Positions 6,294 through 13,525 of a stretch of DNA of 18,234 nt are shown here, in pieces; positions within the stretch are counted from its first letter, which is position 1, and every line of letters begins with the position of its first letter. Position numbers and translations under genes: made by a program. Source of the DNA: an uncultured euryarchaeote. Lineage in GTDB: Archaea > Thermoplasmatota > Poseidoniia > Poseidoniales > Thalassarchaeaceae. The stretch covers positions 1-18,234 of the forward strand of contig CALEIW010000065.1 of NCBI GenBank assembly GCA_937876055.1. The letters are read 5' to 3'. The notes under the pieces are model-generated. The model was not told the origin of the DNA. It worked only from the letters and a program-made list of their open reading frames with translations, and did not search any database.

Positions 6294-7876
6294 TTCGACC
6301 AATCAGGAGTACTTGGCTCGACATTTGCCCATAGAACGTCATCTATTCTGAGTACTGTAATCGCTGCTTCAGTTGCACCAGTCAAGGCCTGACGAGCTAC
6401 GAAAAGAGGGTCATGGATTCCTAATCCAGCCATATCTGCCTTTTCTCCACTCATCGCATCAAGGCCGAACCAAGAACCATGTTCTACTTGTGCCGCGGAT
6501 AGCGCCAATATCTCATCGATTGGATCAAGTCCTGCATTTTCTGCTAGCACACGAGGAATTACTTCTAGAGCGTCTGCAAAGCCCTCTATTGCCAATTGCT
6601 CTCTACCTTTCTGAGTGGTAGCATAGGAACGCAGGTGACGAGCCAAATGAGTTTGAGTTCCTCCTCCACCAGGAAGCACCTTTGGCTCACGAACTAACCG
6701 GAACGCTACACCAAGAGCATCATCGAAGGCTCTGCTAACCTCTTCTCGCATTGTGGATGTAGTTCCACGCAGAAGAGCGGTCATAGCGCGACCTTTACCA
6801 TCGATTCGAACATACCAAGCATCGTCTATCTTATCCGCTGTACGATTGGTGTAAGTTCCTACATCCTCGGCAGACATCCGATTCGCCTCTCGAACCATCT
6901 TTGCTCCGGTAAGAATCGATAATCGTTCCAAGTCTTCTCTTTCGAATCTTCGATAGGCGGTTATTCCAGCGTCTTTCAACAACGGAACAGCCTCGTCTGC
7001 TATCCCATCTCGGACGCAAAGTAGGTCAATACCCAGTGAAGAAAGGCTAGCAACCTGTTCGGCTAATTTCGCCCTCTTCCTATCTTGGAATCCGGAAAGC
7101 ACTCCAGTGCTTTGAATCTCAATTTGTGCATCCAATTCCAACTCTCGATTTTCAAACCCACCATCGATTATGGCGATTTTACCACCATCAGAATGAGTGT
7201 CTGTGGTAAAATCGAGTCGTTGTTTCTTTAGCATTAAGCCATGAATGATTTCAGATTCTGCAGCTCCCCCACCAGTCATCTGCAGGCGCTTAACTCGAAT
7301 TCTCTCAAGATCGTCACCACCTTCTTCATTTGCCAATGCATGAGCGGCTTCAAGCGCTAAACTAGTCATTTTCTTTGCCAAGGCAGTATCGATCTTTCCA
7401 GCCATTGTTGTCGATGTAGTAGCAATCAAATCATCATCTGAGGCATCCTTGCAAATTTCTTGCAATTGAGATAGTGATTCTTCCACCGCAATACGATATC
7501 CATTCACAATTATTGTTGGATGAACTCCGATTCTAGATAATTCGAGTGCATTGCGCAATAGTTCTGCTGTAAGTAGTACTGAAGTTGTAGTTCCATCTCT
7601 AGCAATTCTATCCTGAGCCGAACTTGTTGCGATGAGAAGATTAGCGGTCGGGTGCTCAACCTTTGCAGTCTCAAGAACGGTAACTCCATCATTAGTGACG
7701 ACAATCTCACCATTCTCATCGACCAGCATCTTATCCGAGCCCCTGGGCCCTAAAGTCGACCTAACAGCGCCTGCTAGTGCCAGAGCTGCATTGGTGTTGT
7801 TTACTAGAGCAGAGCGCCCCTCTATACGGTCGGTATCCTCCAAAGCAACATCCTGCTCTGACTCAACCATGCACAT
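6275..7876 (-). CDS. Thermosome subunit (group II chaperonin)
   Basis: Group II chaperonin subunits form the double-ring, built-in-lid folding machine of the archaeal cytosol. The 533-residue length is normal. Recognisable signatures are TLGPRGSDKMLVD (41-53), TNDGVTVLE (61-69), VEHPTANLL (73-81), DGTTTSVLLTAELL (94-107), TTSTTMAGK, LPGGGGTQTHLARHLRSYA (equatorial, usually VPGGGAxE), NAGLDPIDE and TEAAITVLRIDDV near the end. One deviation is seen: the usual GDGTT nucleotide motif reads RDGTTT, with Arg93 for the first Gly, while Asp94 is kept. The C-terminus is acidic and lacks Gly-Met repeats. Starts at 7876 (MCMVES) or 7870 are both possible. The gene is divergent from the hsp20-dnaK pair across a structured 164-bp region and overlaps tdh by 19 bp at its 3' end. 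Other subunit genes probably lie elsewhere in the genome. Confidence 0.93.
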   Translation of the reverse strand: MCMVESEQDVALEDTDRIEGRSALVNNTNAALALAGAVRSTLGPRGSDKMLVDENGEIVVTNDGVTVLETAKVEHPTANLLIATSSAQDRIARDGTTTSVLLTAELLRNALELSRIGVHPTIIVNGYRIAVEESLSQLQEICKDASDDDLIATTSTTMAGKIDTALAKKMTSLALEAAHALANEEGGDDLERIRVKRLQMTGGGAAESEIIHGLMLKKQRLDFTTDTHSDGGKIAIIDGGFENRELELDAQIEIQSTGVLSGFQDRKRAKLAEQVASLSSLGIDLLCVRDGIADEAVPLLKDAGITAYRRFEREDLERLSILTGAKMVREANRMSAEDVGTYTNRTADKIDDAWYVRIDGKGRAMTALLRGTTSTMREEVSRAFDDALGVAFRLVREPKVLPGGGGTQTHLARHLRSYATTQKGREQLAIEGFADALEVIPRVLAENAGLDPIDEILALSAAQVEHGSWFGLDAMSGEKADMAGLGIHDPLFVARQALTGATEAAITVLRIDDVLWANVEPSTPDWSNQIDED

Positions 7877-7884
7877 AGCGAATC

Positions 7885-7921
7885 AAAGCCCCGCTTTCAA
7901 TGCGATGTTGTGTAAATCGCA
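7885..7921. promoter_or_regulatory. Two inverted repeats upstream of the thermosome gene
   Basis: AAAGC-CCC-GCTTT (7885-7897) is a perfect 5-bp inverted repeat 9 bp upstream of the thermosome ATG. TGCGAT-N9-ATCGCA (7901-7921) is a perfect 6-bp inverted repeat whose spacer overlaps the best TATA-like sequence on the minus strand (TTTACA, centred about 38 bp before the ATG at 7876). Repressor sites over or just downstream of the TATA box are the known mode of archaeal heat-shock regulators such as Phr and HSR1, but neither sequence matches their published operators as I remember them. Repeats this short can arise by chance. Confidence 0.3.
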
Positions 7922-7928
7922 ATGCATC

Positions 7929-7969
7929 CACTCGTCGTGCGTGCGCCCGCCCGCACACACACGCGAGTG
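7929..7969. repeat. GC-rich imperfect inverted repeat between the divergent heat-shock genes
   Basis: The arms CACTCG (7929-7934) and CGAGTG (7964-7969) pair perfectly. Inside them are a 2x3 internal loop, GTG/CAC, one mismatch, then GTGCG (7941-7945) with CGCAC (7952-7956) around a CCCGCC loop. The segment also contains two alternating purine-pyrimidine tracts, 11 bp (7936-7946) and 14 bp (7952-7965). It stands out from the AT-rich sequence on both sides and is roughly midway between the thermosome and hsp20 starts. It could be a protein site, a cruciform or Z-DNA-prone element, or an insulator between the two promoters. Confidence 0.5.
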
Positions 7970-8010
7970 TACTATTCACCGTTTGATTCAAATATGACAG
8001 AATACTCGGA

Positions 8011-8028
8011 CTATACAACCTCAGGTTG
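8011..8028 (+). promoter_or_regulatory. hsp20-dnaK promoter with a 13-bp palindrome after the TATA box
   Basis: CTATACAA (8011-8018) is a TATA-like element centred about 27 bp before the ATG at 8041, which predicts a start at or near that ATG. Overlapping its 3' end is the perfect palindrome CAACCT-C-AGGTTG (8016-8028), 6+1+6 bp. A site between TATA and the transcription start is where an archaeal repressor can block polymerase recruitment, so this is a good operator candidate for the hsp20-dnaK transcript. The binding protein is unknown. Confidence 0.45.
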
Positions 8029-8040
8029 AGTAGTGGTATA

Positions 8041-8679
8041 ATGAGTACACCAGAAAGAGACGAATTCGAGGAGAGAATGCTCGAGCAAATGGCCAAAATG
8101 TTCGCGGACATGGGTATGCCGATTGACGTCGAATTGCTTCAGAATATGATGCGACAGGTTCGCGATCAATTTGAGGAGATGGGTCTTGATCCAGATCGAA
8201 TGGCCTCTACTGAAATAAAAATGGGAACAGATGTAGATCCCGAAGAGTTCCGCAAGCAGATGGAATCCATGCTCAATGGTCCAGGTGGAATGGGTGAGAT
8301 GTTCCGAAATATGGGCATAAAGGTACAATTTGAAGGCAATACCCCTGCTGAAGTCCCAGAGATTGAGGTTGAGGAAGAAGTAACGGAAGAGCCCGATAAT
8401 GATCTTCCATTAGATGATATATTCATCCATGAAGATAGAATGTGTATTACCGTAGATATATCCAGATTCACCGACCTACAACAAGAAGAGGTCGAGCTTA
8501 ATTTAACCAGTGGCGGTGAAATACTGCAACTGATGAAAACCACACAAATGCGCCCTTTGAAGCGCTATACACTTCCTCATTCGGCTGACAATATTGTCGA
8601 ATGGGACCTAAACAACGGAATTCTTGATGTCAAACTCGACATCAATTCGGAGGCTACAACAGCCGACGAAAGTGAGTGA
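8041..8679 (+). CDS. Hsp20/alpha-crystallin-like protein with Met-rich N-terminus
   Basis: The 212-residue protein has two parts. Residues 1-100 are acidic and methionine-rich (about 16 Met), probably helical, with runs such as EERMLEQMAKMFADMGM and GPGGMGEMFRNMGI. An acidic linker (about 105-120) leads to a beta-rich domain at about 122-205: DDIFIHEDRMCITVDISRF, then RYTLPHSADNIVEWDLNNGILDVKLDI. That LP...NGIL(D)V.L ending is characteristic of the alpha-crystallin/Hsp20 or CS fold. The C-terminal I-x-I motif of classical small heat-shock proteins is not evident. It is probably a holdase or Hsp70 co-chaperone acting in the cytosol; this is inferred from fold and neighbours. ATG 8041 is chosen over the in-frame TTG at 8026 because of the TATA spacing. 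The gene ends 21 bp before dnaK and shares its transcript. Confidence 0.68.
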   Translation: MSTPERDEFEERMLEQMAKMFADMGMPIDVELLQNMMRQVRDQFEEMGLDPDRMASTEIKMGTDVDPEEFRKQMESMLNGPGGMGEMFRNMGIKVQFEGNTPAEVPEIEVEEEVTEEPDNDLPLDDIFIHEDRMCITVDISRFTDLQQEEVELNLTSGGEILQLMKTTQMRPLKRYTLPHSADNIVEWDLNNGILDVKLDINSEATTADESE

Positions 8680-8688
8680 AACCTCAAT

Positions 8689-8692
8689 GGAG
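8689..8692 (+). promoter_or_regulatory. Shine-Dalgarno site that sets the dnaK start
   Basis: GGAG at 8689-8692 lies 8 nt before the ATG at 8701. It overlaps the upstream in-frame GTG at 8692, so it cannot serve that codon. This favours the start MSKAVIGIDLG over a three-residue longer form. Confidence 0.55.
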
Positions 8693-8700
8693 TGAATGAA

Positions 8701-10587
8701 ATGAGTAAAGCAGTAATTGGAATAGACCTTGGAACGACGAATAGTTGCGTTGCTACCTTAGAGGGTGGCAAGGCCACAGTAATACCGAATTCAGAAGGAA
8801 GTAGAACTACCCCCTCGGTGGTAGCCTTCACTAAAGATGGAGACCGCCTTGTCGGAATTACCGCAAAGAGACAAGCGGTTACTAACCCAGAACGTACAAT
8901 CATGTCTGTGAAGAGAGAAATGGGTACTGATTGGAAGCAAAAAATTGGCGACGATGAGTTTACCCCACAAGAAATCTCAGCATACGTGCTACAGAAGCTG
9001 AAGGCCGATGCTGAGGCATACCTTGGACAAGAGGTAACACAGGCTGTCATTACTTGTCCAGCATACTTTAGCGATGCACAAAGAAAGGCAACCCGTGACG
9101 CAGGTAGAATCGCTGGTTTAGAAGTGCTACGTATAATCAACGAGCCTACCGCAGCTGCATTGGCTTATGGTGTCGACAAGGAGGACGATCAGACGATTTT
9201 GGTATATGACCTCGGTGGTGGTACCTTCGATGTCTCAATTCTAGAAATTTACCTAGTTGACGACCAACCTCAGATCGAAGTAAAGGCAACTAGCGGAGAT
9301 AATCGATTGGGTGGCGACGATTTCGACGATGTCGTAATCGAATGGATTCTATCTGAGTTCAAGAAGAATACGGGAATTGATCTGTCAGGTGATATGCAAG
9401 CCATGAGTCGTCTACGAGAGGCTGCTGAGAAGGCAAAGATCGAGTTATCTGGAACCGGAACTACTCAGATTAATCTGCCTTTTATCACCATGCGTGATGG
9501 ACAGCCAGAACATCTTGACCTATCCCTATCTAGATCGAAATTCGAGGAATTAATTGCCAATCTAATCGAGCGAACAATGGCTCCTACCCGTCAAGCGATG
9601 AAGGATGCAGGCGTCTCGAAGGGAGAGGTCGACAAGGTCATTCTAGTAGGTGGGTCAACACGTGTTCCCGCAGTACAAACTGCGATCGAAAATGAAGTAG
9701 GTAAGGCTCCATTCAAGGGAATCAACCCCGATGAGGCGGTTGCTGTAGGAGCTGCACTTCAGGCAGGAATAATCGTTGGCGATGAAGGAGTAACCGATGT
9801 ACTACTTCTCGATGTTACTCCACTTACTCTCGGAATCGAGACCCTAGGTGGTGTGACTACAATGATGATCGAGCGTAATACTACAATCCCTAGTCGCCGT
9901 TCAGAAGTATTCTCTACCGCCTCTGACAATCAACCAGCTGTAGAGGTTCACGTATTACAAGGAGAGCGAGAGTTCTCCAAAGACAACACAACACTGGGAA
10001 GATTCCACCTCATGGGGATTCCGCCAGCACCTCGTGGAATTCCACAGATTGAGGTGACCTTCGATATTGACGCAAATGGAATCGTGAACGTATCGGCCAA
10101 GGATCTCGGTACAGGGACTGAACAATCGATTAAGATTGAAAGTCAAACTTCTCTATCGGAAGATGAGATTCAATCAAAGATTGCTGAGGCCGAGGAATTT
10201 GCTGAGGAAGACAAGCGCCGTAAAGGTAGAGTGGACCTACGCAACCAGGCTGATAGCATCGTTTACCAAACTCGAAAGATGATGGAAGATTCAGGAGACA
10301 AGTTGTCTGATGACGACAAGGCTCCAGTGAATGAGAAGTTGGATGAACTTGAAGGACTCATTATGAATGAAGGTCAGCCTATTGATTTCGAAGAACTTGA
10401 CGACGCTGCAATTCAAGCCAAGATGGGCGAATTGGAAGAAGTCATGCACGGTGTCTCTACCAAGCTATACGAGGCGGCTGCGGCAGAAATGGCTGAGCAA
10501 CAGGCTGCTAACGAAGCAGCTGCCGATGGCGATGGTGTCGTCGAAGCAGACTTCGAAGTGGTCGATGGCGACGATGCAGACGAGTGA
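8701..10587 (+). CDS. dnaK: Chaperone DnaK (Hsp70)
   Basis: This is an ATP-dependent Hsp70 chaperone of 628 residues. The ATPase domain has phosphate-1 VIGIDLGTTNSCV (residues 5-17), phosphate-2 VYDLGGGTFDVS (about 167-178) and the adenosine motif VGGSTRVPAVQ (about 316-326). The interdomain linker VLLLDVTPLTLGIE is at about 366-379, and NQPAVEVHVLQGERE opens the substrate-binding domain. A helical lid ends in a very acidic tail (EVVDGDDADE). The ATPase domain goes directly from VKREMGTDW to a short stretch before TPQEISAYVLQ, so it lacks the insertion of roughly 25 residues seen in Gram-negative DnaK; this fits the view that archaeal dnaK came from Gram-positive-like donors. No dnaJ or grpE is adjacent; an Hsp20-like gene is directly upstream. 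It is convergent with pepA, 1 nt between stop codons. Confidence 0.97.
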   Translation: MSKAVIGIDLGTTNSCVATLEGGKATVIPNSEGSRTTPSVVAFTKDGDRLVGITAKRQAVTNPERTIMSVKREMGTDWKQKIGDDEFTPQEISAYVLQKLKADAEAYLGQEVTQAVITCPAYFSDAQRKATRDAGRIAGLEVLRIINEPTAAALAYGVDKEDDQTILVYDLGGGTFDVSILEIYLVDDQPQIEVKATSGDNRLGGDDFDDVVIEWILSEFKKNTGIDLSGDMQAMSRLREAAEKAKIELSGTGTTQINLPFITMRDGQPEHLDLSLSRSKFEELIANLIERTMAPTRQAMKDAGVSKGEVDKVILVGGSTRVPAVQTAIENEVGKAPFKGINPDEAVAVGAALQAGIIVGDEGVTDVLLLDVTPLTLGIETLGGVTTMMIERNTTIPSRRSEVFSTASDNQPAVEVHVLQGEREFSKDNTTLGRFHLMGIPPAPRGIPQIEVTFDIDANGIVNVSAKDLGTGTEQSIKIESQTSLSEDEIQSKIAEAEEFAEEDKRRKGRVDLRNQADSIVYQTRKMMEDSGDKLSDDDKAPVNEKLDELEGLIMNEGQPIDFEELDDAAIQAKMGELEEVMHGVSTKLYEAAAAEMAEQQAANEAAADGDGVVEADFEVVDGDDADE

Positions 10588-10588
10588 A

Positions 10589-12091
10589 TCATCCCTGAGT
10601 AATCAAGTGATGCAAGGTTCGCACGTGAACCCCTGTCCCTCCGTGGGCGACGCATGCGTTGGTGTCTACATTCCAAGCGGTTCCTGCTATGTCTAGATGA
10701 GCCCATGGAATTTCTGACTTGTCGCCATTTTCGTCCTCACGGTCCTGAATGAATTGCTTGAGGAAAGCGGCTGCGGTATTGGCCCCGCCATAGCGTCCCT
10801 TACCGCCATTTCTGACATCTGCAAATTTGGAACTGGTCATTTCCTTTTCAAAGGCAGGCAGAAGTGGCATAGGCCAAGCCAATTCGTCTACTGAATTACC
10901 GGCTTGGTGAATACTATCTCTCAAGTTGTCATCATTTGACCAAAGTCCTGAGGCCTCTTGTCCCAAAGCAACAACACAAGCCCCTGTTAAGGTAGCAAGA
11001 TCAATGATGTATGAGGGATTTAGCTCTGCGGCCTTCCAAAGTCCATCAGACAGTACATTTCGGCCCTCTGCATCGGTGCTGAAAATTTCGATAGTTTTTC
11101 CAGAATATGTATCGATAACATCTCCTGGTCTGTAGGCTTCTGCGCTAGGCATATTTTCGGCCATACAGGTGATTCCATTAACTCGGCCTTCATATCCCGT
11201 AGCCCAAAGTGCTTGGAATAGTCCGAAAACGGTTGCTGAGCCGTGCATATCGTACTTCATATCCCACATGCCTTGACTAGGTTTAATCGAAATCCCACCT
11301 GTGTCGAAGGTGATACCTTTTCCGACTATACAAGGCACCTGCTCGCCTGATTGTACGTTTGGATTTAATCGGAAGAATACCATACAGGGTTTGCGAATAC
11401 TGCCTTTTCCAACAGCGATTACTGCCTGCATTCCTTCTTTCTGTAGTCGTGCATAATCCCATACTTCAACCTCGACATTATCCTTGCCTTCAGCCCATTC
11501 AAGGGCTCTGCGACCGAACTCTTCAGGGTATAATCGGTTTGCTGGTTCATTTGCTAGGTCGCGACTTAGGTGAACACCGGATGTAACAAGACTTGCTTTC
11601 TCAATTGATTCACTCAATGCTTCGAGATGGCGGTCGTGTGCTTGACATTCTAATGTCCAACCATCGTGATTGTTTTCTTCGTCCTCTTTCTGATATTTAT
11701 CAAACTGATAATCTCGTAGCATCATACCCTCAGCAAAAGCGGTCATGTTTTCTGTAGACCATCCCGAAGTAAATCGGATTACGATATCATTACCTAAGTC
11801 CTTAGATAGACTAGCAAGACACTTCGCTCCAGTATCTCGAGCGACTTTGTGAGTAAGTTTGCCTTTCTTTCCAACACCGATGAAAATAACCGTACAGCCC
11901 TTGGTCCAAACACTCAGTGATTCTCCAACCTTTCCAGAAATTGCATCGCTTGCAGCTGCGGCCTTAACAGCAATACTTTGCCCTCGACCGAGGCCAACGG
12001 TGGTATTATTCGGGGCCTTATCAAAGTCCTTGAATACAGGAATAATCATTATCTCCCCAGTTCGGTCAAAATTAGCACAACTCACCTTCAT
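10589..12091 (-). CDS. pepA: Leucyl aminopeptidase, M17 family
   Basis: M17 aminopeptidases are cytosolic, two-metal enzymes that remove N-terminal residues from peptides. The 500-residue protein has the metal- and bicarbonate-site signatures VGKGITFDTGGISIKPSQGMWDMKYDMHGSA (catalytic Lys and metal Asp residues) and STDAEGRNVLSDGL, a one-residue variant of the usual NTDAEGR that keeps Asp and Glu. IDLATLTGACVVALG, GGANTAAAFLKQFI and HLDIAGTAW follow. The start at 12091 (MKVSCANFDRTGEIMIIPVF) gives a normal first strand; an upstream in-frame ATG at 12148 would add 19 residues unlike the family and would place the TATA-like element inside the gene. TTTGTATATT lies centred about 25 bp before 12091, so the mRNA is probably leaderless. 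It may use peptides produced by the exported M14 enzyme encoded next to it. Confidence 0.93.
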   Translation of the reverse strand: MKVSCANFDRTGEIMIIPVFKDFDKAPNNTTVGLGRGQSIAVKAAAASDAISGKVGESLSVWTKGCTVIFIGVGKKGKLTHKVARDTGAKCLASLSKDLGNDIVIRFTSGWSTENMTAFAEGMMLRDYQFDKYQKEDEENNHDGWTLECQAHDRHLEALSESIEKASLVTSGVHLSRDLANEPANRLYPEEFGRRALEWAEGKDNVEVEVWDYARLQKEGMQAVIAVGKGSIRKPCMVFFRLNPNVQSGEQVPCIVGKGITFDTGGISIKPSQGMWDMKYDMHGSATVFGLFQALWATGYEGRVNGITCMAENMPSAEAYRPGDVIDTYSGKTIEIFSTDAEGRNVLSDGLWKAAELNPSYIIDLATLTGACVVALGQEASGLWSNDDNLRDSIHQAGNSVDELAWPMPLLPAFEKEMTSSKFADVRNGGKGRYGGANTAAAFLKQFIQDREDENGDKSEIPWAHLDIAGTAWNVDTNACVAHGGTGVHVRTLHHLITQG

Positions 12092-12110
12092 AGATGGGGG
12101 AAAAAGTTCC

Positions 12111-12140
12111 AATATACAAAGAATTTCAAAAGAAATTCTT
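12111..12140 (-). promoter_or_regulatory. pepA promoter with a 9-bp perfect inverted repeat upstream of TATA
   Basis: On the minus strand the TATA-like TTTGTATATT spans about 12111-12120. Overlapping or abutting its upstream edge is AAGAATTTC-TTTT-GAAATTCTT (12119-12140), a perfect 9-bp inverted repeat with a 4-bp spacer. A further AATTTC (12141-12146) continues the alternating half-site pattern, and AATTTCAA occurs as a direct repeat 18 bp apart (12123 and 12141). The site covers the BRE position, so a bound protein could either block TFB or activate. A terminator for the upstream M14 gene is an alternative reading. Confidence 0.45.
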
Positions 12141-12181
12141 AATTTCAATAGGTTTTTTTAGAGTTAAAACTTAATTTCCGC

Positions 12182-13525
12182 TCAAAAATCAATATTTTTC
12201 CTTCTTCCTGCAAAAGCCGCAAATAGTATTGAAAATAGATGAATAAACATAGAGGGAGCGGGTAGTAACCCTTCTTTATTCTGCGAGATTTCTACAACAG
12301 AGTAGTCAATGTTTTCTTCTACCCATTGACTAGCATCGATTACTCTCTTTTGGTAATGTATACTCCAGTTTCCATCCTCGATTAGGGTTAGATTTCGAGC
12401 GTCTAAGGTGATCTTGGTTTGATTCGTAGCGTTTACTCCAAATAGGGATGAATTCCATAGCACTTGGCCACTTGAATCAGAATATTGTAAGGTGACATTC
12501 GACGTGCTCGCTCTTCCAAGATTTACTACATGAGCATCTATTTCATCACCTTTTATCTCGATGCTTTCCACAACCAGTCGAGCCCGCCAATACCAGACAT
12601 TATCGATTAGATATTTCATAACATCCAGTTCCTCACCAAGTCTTTGGGATAGCGGCTCTATGGTTCCAAGGAGGAATTGCTCGTCATCGGTCTCGAAGGT
12701 GAAGGTTGGATAACCCATCACCCCATATCCGTAGTCACGACTGGTTCCACAATTAGGGTATAGTCCTTGGTTAGCGTTACGAATAGGGATATCTGAAATG
12801 TTTGAATTTACTTCATCTCTAATGTGATGATACATTTCCCAATCCGATGGCTGTTCTGGCCATTTACCCCATGGGTAGAGCATTATCCAAACACCGGTAT
12901 GCATGGTGATGTATAGGTCGGCATCGGGCACAACTTCGTTCATGTAAATCGAATTTGCCAAAGTTTCGGATTCACTGAAAGCACTACTTCCAGGTTGGGT
13001 GGTAGGGCAAGTATTCCAGTAGTGGTCGTAATTTCTGTTTAGGTCAACTTGGTTGATATTCCATCTTGTGTCGTGGTCATTACCATCCGCGTTTAACATA
13101 ATCAAAATGTGTAATTCAGTATTGGCTAATACATCGAGAACGTCTTGTTGTCCGTCTGCCCAACCCTCGATGTAATACTCGGCAACTAGGAAAGCAAGTT
13201 CAGTTCCAAGATGTTCGTTGCCATGATGTCCTCCATCGATGTAAACAACGTCTTTTTCGCTTCCATCTAGTTTGGTTTCTTGGCTCCAATCCGAAATTTG
13301 CAACATCCAAATTTCTCTTCCCAATTCAGTCTTCCCTATGCTGAACATCTCGACGATTTCGGGATAGTCATCCGCCCATTCGTTTAGATCTAAGGTTAGA
13401 GTTGCGTAGGAATGATACCAATGCTCTTGGATAATGTCCGGTTGACCAATCTGTGCAGTAGCTGCAGGTGAGGTTGATACAGCGAGCATCGATGCTACAA
13501 TCAATAGCGTCAACCAGCGGCGCAT
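12182..13525 (-). CDS. Secreted M14-family zinc carboxypeptidase with C-terminal membrane anchor
   Basis: M14 peptidases remove C-terminal residues with one zinc ion. The 447-residue protein starts with a signal peptide (residues 1-24, likely cut after ATA). The zinc ligands are His101 and Glu104 in GGHHGNEH and His209 in ITMHTG. Asn163-Arg164 in VDLNRNYDHYW bind the substrate carboxylate, and Glu278 in PTFTFETDDE is the likely general base. A beta-rich, possibly CARDB-like domain follows (about 312-405, with several N-x-S/T sequons). The tail LLPAPSMFIHLFSILFAAFAGRRKN is a Pro motif, one membrane helix and basic residues, a layout like archaeal sorting signals but without the PGF tripeptide. 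It probably acts at the cell surface on dissolved protein. The start codon lies inside a perfect 20-bp palindrome. Confidence 0.88.
   Translation of the reverse strand: MRRWLTLLIVASMLAVSTSPAATAQIGQPDIIQEHWYHSYATLTLDLNEWADDYPEIVEMFSIGKTELGREIWMLQISDWSQETKLDGSEKDVVYIDGGHHGNEHLGTELAFLVAEYYIEGWADGQQDVLDVLANTELHILIMLNADGNDHDTRWNINQVDLNRNYDHYWNTCPTTQPGSSAFSESETLANSIYMNEVVPDADLYITMHTGVWIMLYPWGKWPEQPSDWEMYHHIRDEVNSNISDIPIRNANQGLYPNCGTSRDYGYGVMGYPTFTFETDDEQFLLGTIEPLSQRLGEELDVMKYLIDNVWYWRARLVVESIEIKGDEIDAHVVNLGRASTSNVTLQYSDSSGQVLWNSSLFGVNATNQTKITLDARNLTLIEDGNWSIHYQKRVIDASQWVEENIDYSVVEISQNKEGLLPAPSMFIHLFSILFAAFAGRRKNIDF

Noticed and set aside
7952..7965. CA-rich tract as a microsatellite or CRISPR-like repeat
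   Set aside because: Only four CA units and no repeat-spacer pattern; it is better described as an arm of the imperfect inverted repeat.
7632..7997. 121-codon plus-strand frame opposite the thermosome start and running into the intergenic region
   Set aside because: It overlaps the conserved N-terminal coding region of the thermosome on the other strand and shows no family motif or promoter spacing.
8026..8040. In-frame TTG start giving a five-residue longer Hsp20-like protein
   Set aside because: It overlaps the palindrome after the TATA box; the ATG at 8041 is at the predicted transcription start.
8577..9140. 187-codon open frame antisense to the start of dnaK
   Set aside because: It lies fully opposite dnaK and the hsp20 end; its Ser/Ala/Pro-rich sequence is what the reverse complement of conserved dnaK codons gives, with no motif or start signal of its own.
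12092..12148. Upstream ATG at 12148 for the aminopeptidase
   Set aside because: The added 19 residues are unlike the M17 family, and the stretch contains the TATA-like element and the inverted repeat.
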